This document shows positions 60,404 to 64,000 of a stretch of DNA of 64,000 bases, in pieces; within the stretch, counting starts at the first letter, position 1, and every line of letters begins with the position of its first letter. The stretch spans positions 186,001 through 250,000 of the forward strand of contig NZ_JAMBOG010000002.1 of the NCBI RefSeq assembly GCF_023715525.1. The letters are read 5' to 3'. The notes under the pieces were generated by a model. It saw only the letters and a program-made list of their open reading frames with translations, was not told the DNA's origin and did no database searches. Made by a program: the position numbers and the translations under genes. Origin of the DNA: Kocuria rosea (lineage in GTDB: Bacteria > Actinomycetota > Actinomycetes > Actinomycetales > Micrococcaceae).

Positions 60404-61247
60404 GTGCCGGCCACCCCGCCGCCCGTTCCGCACCACCCCGCCGACCGGCCGTCCGCCTGGTGCGTGGATCGGCCGTCGCCCGAGGAGGTGCACGTCCTGC
60501 TGCTGGGCCTCGACGGGCTCGCCGCGGCCGTGGCCGTCGAGCTGCTGCGCTGCGGCGTGCTCGGGCTCAACGTCAAGGACCCCTCCCCCGTGACCGGCCA
60601 CGACGTCGCGCTCGGCGGCTACCGCCCGGCCGACGTGGGCCGGCCCCGGGAGACGGCGCTGCGCCGCAGGCTGCGGGAACTCGATCCGCGGTGCGCGCCC
60701 GTGAGCGGGCCCGAGCTCTACCCCGGGACCGCTGCTGCCCGCGACCGTGGTGCTGCGCTGTGACGGGGGCGGGCCGGGTCCCGGCGGCGCGCCCACGGAG
60801 GACCCGTGGGCGCGGTGCGGACCGGACCCCGACCATCCCGTGCTCACTGCGCACCGGCTCCCCGGCGCCGTCGTGCAGTGGCCCGCCGTGCCCTGGTCCC
60901 GCCGGCCGTGCCCCGACTGCGTCCGCGCGACCCTCGGGCGCCTGACGGACCGCCACCACCATGCCGACGCCCCGGGCCACGGCCACGCCCAGGACCGCAC
61001 CGAGGTCCTGGGGGCGTGGGCCCGGCCGGCGTTCTGGTCCGCCGTGGCGGCGCGGTTGGCCGTGGACGTCCTCGCGCTCGGCCTCGGCGGCCTGTGGGTC
61101 CCGCGGCCCGGGGAGCCCGGGCCGGACCGCCCGGCCGAGGGCGCCGGCCCGGGGCAGGTCGCGGTGCTGCGCCCGCCGTTCCCGGCCGTCGCCGAGTGGC
61201 TGGAGGCCGACCGCGGCCGGTGCCTGTGCGGCCTCGCTCAGGAGTGA
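60404..61247 (+). pseudogene. ThiF-like (TOMM-leader-binding type) protein, interrupted by a one-base frameshift
   Basis: The frame from GTG 60404 (GGAGG upstream) encodes VHVLLLGLDGLAAAVAVELL, a Rossmann-like strand-helix of ThiF-type proteins, up to PELYPG; the rest (LLPATVVLRCDGGG, then RRPCPDCVRATLGRL with a CxxC) continues in the +1 frame to the stop at 61247. Removing one C from the CCCC at 60721-60724 gives a continuous 280-aa protein. It corresponds in place to mycobacterial Rv3196. No ATP-binding catalytic Arg/Asp set of true E1-like enzymes is evident, and no RiPP precursor is near. Sequencing error and true mutation cannot be told apart here. Its last 10 nt overlap the helicase gene. 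Confidence 0.7.
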
Positions 61248-63067
61248 GCGCGGCCGCGGCCGTCGGCCCGCGTGCGCCGCGGGGCCGGGGCCGGCTCGGC
61301 GTCGCGCAGGGCCGCGAGGAAGCGCGAGGGCTTGCGCGTGGGCCGCCCGCCCGGGGTGCGGGACAGGGTCCACGACAGCACGAGGTGCTCGCGGGCGCGC
61401 GTGATGCCCACGTAGAGCAGCCGGCGCTCCTCGTCGATCTCGTCCGAGGTCTCGGCGAAGCTGATCGGCATCAGCCCCTCGCTGAGCCCGGCCAGGAACA
61501 CGGCGTCCCACTCGAGGCCCTTCGCCGAGTGCAGCGACGCGAGGGTCACCCCGTTCATGACCGGGGCGTCCTGCTGCGCCACGCGCCGCTCGAGCTCCGC
61601 CACGAAGGCGGGCAGCCCGAACTCCTCCTCGCGGGCCGCCGCCTCCTCCGCCATCCGGTCGGCGAGCGAGACGAGGGAGGCCAGCGACTCCCAGCGCTCC
61701 CGCACCGCGCCCGTGGAGCGCGGGGCCCGGTCCGCGTAGCCCAGGGAGGACAGGATGTCGCGCACCAGCCGGGTGGGCTCGTCGGAGGCGTCGGCGGCCC
61801 GCGCCGCCGTGCGCAGCTGGACCACTGCCTGCTTGACCTCCGGGCGGTTGAAGAACCGCTCCGTCCCCCGCAGCTGGAAGCCGATGCCGGCCTCCGCGAG
61901 GGCCGCCTCGAACGCCTGGGACTGCCCGTTGGTGCGGAACAGGACGGCGATCTGCGCGGCGGGCACGCCGTCGTCGACGAGGTCGCGGATGCGCGCGGCG
62001 GTCCCGGCGGCCTCGGCCTCGTCGTCGGCGTATTCGTTCCACGACGGGGCCGGCCCGTCCGGGCGCTGGGCCACGAGCCGCAGCGGGGCCGCCCACGAGC
62101 CCGGCGTCGAGTCCCGGCCCGGGCGGCGGGCGGCGAGCAGGCGGTTGGCGGTCTCCACCACCTGCGGGGTGGAGCGGTAGTCGCGCACGAGCTTGATCAC
62201 CCGCGCGTTCTCGTGCCGGCGGGGGAACTCCAGCAGGTGGCGGGACGTCGCTCCCGTGAACGAGTAGATCGTCTGGGAGGCGTCGCCCACGACGCACACG
62301 TCGTCGCGGCCGCCGAGCCACTGGTCCAGCAGGCGCTGCTGGAGCGGGGAGACGTCCTGGTACTCGTCGACGACGAAGTGGCGGTACTGCTCGCGCACGG
62401 TCGCGGCGATCCGCTCGTCCTCCTCGAGCACGGCGACGGTGAGCAGCAGCACGTCCTCGAAGTCGATGAGGTGCCGGTCCGTCTTGAGCTCCTCGTAGGA
62501 CTGGTAGAGCCGCTGCACCGTGCGCACGTCGTAGCCCAGGGGCATGTCCCGCCGGGCGGCCCGGGAGGGGTAGGTGTCCGGGGTGAGCATCGAGACCTTG
62601 GCCCACTCGATCTCCGCCGCGAGGTCGCGCACGGCGGCGCGGTCGGTGGACAGGCGCATGTTCTGCGCCGCCTCGGTGATCAGCCGGGCCTTGTGCTCCA
62701 CGAGCCCGGGCAGGGGACCGCCCACGGCCTGCGGCCAGAAGTACTGGAGCTGGCGCAGGGCGGCGGCGTGGAAGGTGCGGGTCTGCACCCCGGCGGCGCC
62801 GAGCCCGCGCAGCCGGTTGCGCATCTCGTTGGCGGCGCGCGCGGTGAACGTCAGGGCCAGCACCTTCTGGGGCGTGTACACGCCCGTGGCGATGCCGTAG
62901 GCGATCCGGTGGGTGATGGCCCGGGTCTTGCCCGTGCCCGCGCCGGCGAGCACGCACACGGGTCCGCGCAGGGTCGTGGCGACCTCGCGCTGCTCGGGGT
63001 CCAGGCCCTCGAGGATGCGCTCCTCCAGGGTGGTCCCCACGGTCCCCACGGGCCCGGTGGCGCTCAC
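61238..63067 (-). CDS. uvrD2: UvrD/PcrA-type DNA helicase (UvrD2-like, no HRDC domain)
   Basis: 609 aa, superfamily 1A. Walker A AGAGTGKT at 41-48, motif II FVVDEYQDVSP, motif III GDASQTIYSFTGA, motif IV region VRDYRST, motif V LASLHSAKGLEWDAV and motif VI YVGITRAREHL. By position (before nudC) it is the UvrD2 orthologue, a 3'-5' helicase of actinobacteria. The mycobacterial protein has an additional C-terminal HRDC domain; here the protein ends shortly after motif VI with a basic Arg-rich tail. The GTG start overlaps the nudC stop by 4 nt. Confidence 0.93.
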   Translation of the reverse strand: MSATGPVGTVGTTLEERILEGLDPEQREVATTLRGPVCVLAGAGTGKTRAITHRIAYGIATGVYTPQKVLALTFTARAANEMRNRLRGLGAAGVQTRTFHAAALRQLQYFWPQAVGGPLPGLVEHKARLITEAAQNMRLSTDRAAVRDLAAEIEWAKVSMLTPDTYPSRAARRDMPLGYDVRTVQRLYQSYEELKTDRHLIDFEDVLLLTVAVLEEDERIAATVREQYRHFVVDEYQDVSPLQQRLLDQWLGGRDDVCVVGDASQTIYSFTGATSRHLLEFPRRHENARVIKLVRDYRSTPQVVETANRLLAARRPGRDSTPGSWAAPLRLVAQRPDGPAPSWNEYADDEAEAAGTAARIRDLVDDGVPAAQIAVLFRTNGQSQAFEAALAEAGIGFQLRGTERFFNRPEVKQAVVQLRTAARAADASDEPTRLVRDILSSLGYADRAPRSTGAVRERWESLASLVSLADRMAEEAAAREEEFGLPAFVAELERRVAQQDAPVMNGVTLASLHSAKGLEWDAVFLAGLSEGLMPISFAETSDEIDEERRLLYVGITRAREHLVLSWTLSRTPGGRPTRKPSRFLAALRDAEPAPAPRRTRADGRGRAHS

Positions 63068-64000
63068 CAGGCGGTCTCCGGGAGGTCCTCGCCGAGCCAG
63101 TGCTCGATGAGCGCGCGGGCGATGGAGACCCGCCCCGGCAGTGTCACGGCACCGGTGCGGGCGGCCTCCAGGAGCTGCGCCCGGGTGAACCAGCGCAGCT
63201 CGAGGATCTCCTGCCCGTCGGGCACCGCCGAGCCCTCGCGCACGACGGCCCGGCAGCCGAGCATGAGGGAGCGGGGGAACGGCCAGGGCTGCGAGCCCAG
63301 GTAGTGGACGTCGCCCACGAGCACGCCCGCCTCCTCGGCGACCTCCCGGACGACGGCCTGCTCGAGGGACTCCCCCGGCTCGACGAACCCGGCCAGGGTG
63401 GAGAACCGGTTGCCCTGCCACAGGGCCGAGCGGCCGAGCAGCAGCCGCTCGCGGGCCGGGTCCGGGTCGCCGTCGGTGACGGCGACGATGATCGCAGGAT
63501 CCGTGCGCGGGAAGTGCAGTGACTCGTCGCGGGGGCACTGCCGCGCCCAGCCGGAGCGGATCACCTCGGTGAGCTCCCCGCAGCGCGGGCACCGGGGGTG
63601 GTCGCGGTGCCACAGCTCCACGGACTGGGCGGTGACCAGCAGGGCGGTGTCCCCGGGCGGCAGCAGCGGGCCGAGGTCCCGCAGGCCCGCCCAGCGCACC
63701 CGGTCGCCGGCGTGCTCGGCCACGGCCCGCAGCACCGGTTCCGCGGAGGCTGCGTCCGGGGGCTCCGGGACCCCGGCGGCGTCCGTGCCCCCGGGTGCCG
63801 GGACGGGGCGCAGCAGCACCCGGGGACCCCGGGCGCCGTCGGCGTCGGGGAGCCGGCCGAGGTAGACCTCGGGCCGGCCGGGGTCGTCGGGCGCGGACGG
63901 CAGGCCGGCGGCGGGCACGAGCACGAGGGCGTCGTCGACGACGGGGGCCAGTCCGCCCGCGAGCACGAGCACGAGCGTGGCGGGGTCCTGCGCGGCCAGC
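63064..64000 (-). CDS. nudC: NAD(+) diphosphatase NudC, Nudix family (partial, 5' end outside window)
   Basis: At least 312 residues. The zinc-ribbon region reads CPRCGELTEV...RQCPRD, where the fourth Cys of the usual ribbon is Asp; the Nudix box GFVEPGESLEQAVVREVAEEAG is complete and followed by SQPWPFPRSLM, the NudC signature that selects NAD(H) and NAD-capped RNA. The N-terminus continues beyond the right edge. Upstream of and coupled with the uvrD2-like gene. Confidence 0.95.
   Translation of the reverse strand, partial: LAAQDPATLVLVLAGGLAPVVDDALVLVPAAGLPSAPDDPGRPEVYLGRLPDADGARGPRVLLRPVPAPGGTDAAGVPEPPDAASAEPVLRAVAEHAGDRVRWAGLRDLGPLLPPGDTALLVTAQSVELWHRDHPRCPRCGELTEVIRSGWARQCPRDESLHFPRTDPAIIVAVTDGDPDPARERLLLGRSALWQGNRFSTLAGFVEPGESLEQAVVREVAEEAGVLVGDVHYLGSQPWPFPRSLMLGCRAVVREGSAVPDGQEILELRWFTRAQLLEAARTGAVTLPGRVSIARALIEHWLGEDLPETAW

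Noticed and set aside
60404-61247. A RiPP (TOMM) biosynthetic cluster around the ThiF-like gene
   Set aside because: No precursor peptide, YcaO or dehydrogenase gene is nearby, and the neighbours are conserved housekeeping genes.

Overview
The window is about 73% G+C actinobacterial chromosome, most likely from a Kocuria-like member of the Micrococcaceae. The evidence is a fused 2-oxoglutarate decarboxylase/dehydrogenase (Kgd), SigR/SigH with a mycothiol-type zinc anti-sigma factor, WhiB1, MtrAB-LpqB, the actinobacterial ribosomal peptide bL37, a tmRNA tag of the SKRTDFALAA type, and many leaderless and GTG starts. I see no phage, insertion sequence, CRISPR array or acquired island. Gene order is largely core and resembles, block by block, the mycobacterial guaB1-kgd, sigH-rshA-aroA-rsgA, smpB-ssrA-prfB, whiB1-pdtaS, secA-hpf-comF-lpqB-mtrBA, mnmA-iscS and UPF0182/PDZ-Lon/DUF2342/ThiF-like/uvrD2/nudC neighbourhoods.

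Layout. 1-12.7 kb holds the guaB1 family gene (minus, cut by the window edge), kgd, an SGNH-fold protein lacking the family catalytic residues, bL37, the sigR-rsrA stress operon (minus) with a clear SigR-type autopromoter, a DoxX protein, aroA-rsgA, hisN and a QYGP-repeat membrane protein. 12.8-17.8 kb holds the trans-translation pair (ssrA, smpB), a polysaccharide pyruvyl transferase, prfB and a GlgC-like nucleotidyltransferase. 18.2-28.3 kb is a cell-surface polysaccharide locus: DUF2304 protein plus polyprenyl-phosphate GT2, a large DUF6541 membrane protein on the opposite strand, a Wzt/Wzm ABC exporter translationally coupled to a GlfT2-like galactofuranosyltransferase and UDP-galactopyranose mutase, then a GT4 enzyme. 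28.5-33.7 kb holds whiB1, pdtaS, an orphan TadZ/CpaE-like plus SAF(CpaB-like) pair and a small HTH protein. 33.9-44.0 kb holds a LysM protein, a frameshifted Rv3235-type gene, secA, hpf, a frameshifted comF, and the coupled mtrA-mtrB-lpqB operon. 44.2-48.7 kb holds a minus-strand tRNA-thiolation block (cysteine desulfurase, mnmA, chorismate mutase, MetE-like protein) and trmL. 48.8-64.0 kb holds an HtrA protease, TPM-domain protein, PspA, initiator tRNA, UPF0182 protein, PDZ-Lon protease, DUF2342 protein, YgjP-type metallopeptidase, a frameshifted ThiF-like gene, uvrD2-like helicase and nudC (open at the right edge).

How it works together. Many neighbouring genes overlap by GTGA or ATGA (glfT2-wzt region, mtrA-mtrB-lpqB, chorismate mutase-MetE-like, nudC-uvrD2), indicating coupled operons. 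Convergent gene ends are usually separated by long, nearly loop-free perfect hairpins, most without a T tract. A recurrent promoter design puts a TANNNT -10 box only 6-7 nt before the start codon, predicting leaderless mRNAs. The most interesting points are the two-promoter, possibly two-isoform sigR arrangement; a run of seven decamer-phased CAA blocks before the LysM gene; an AT-rich double inverted-repeat island at 18.13-18.18 kb; three 24-bp tandem repeats before the UPF0182 gene; a galactan synthesis/export locus without visible arabinan genes; and three genes broken at G/C homopolymers.
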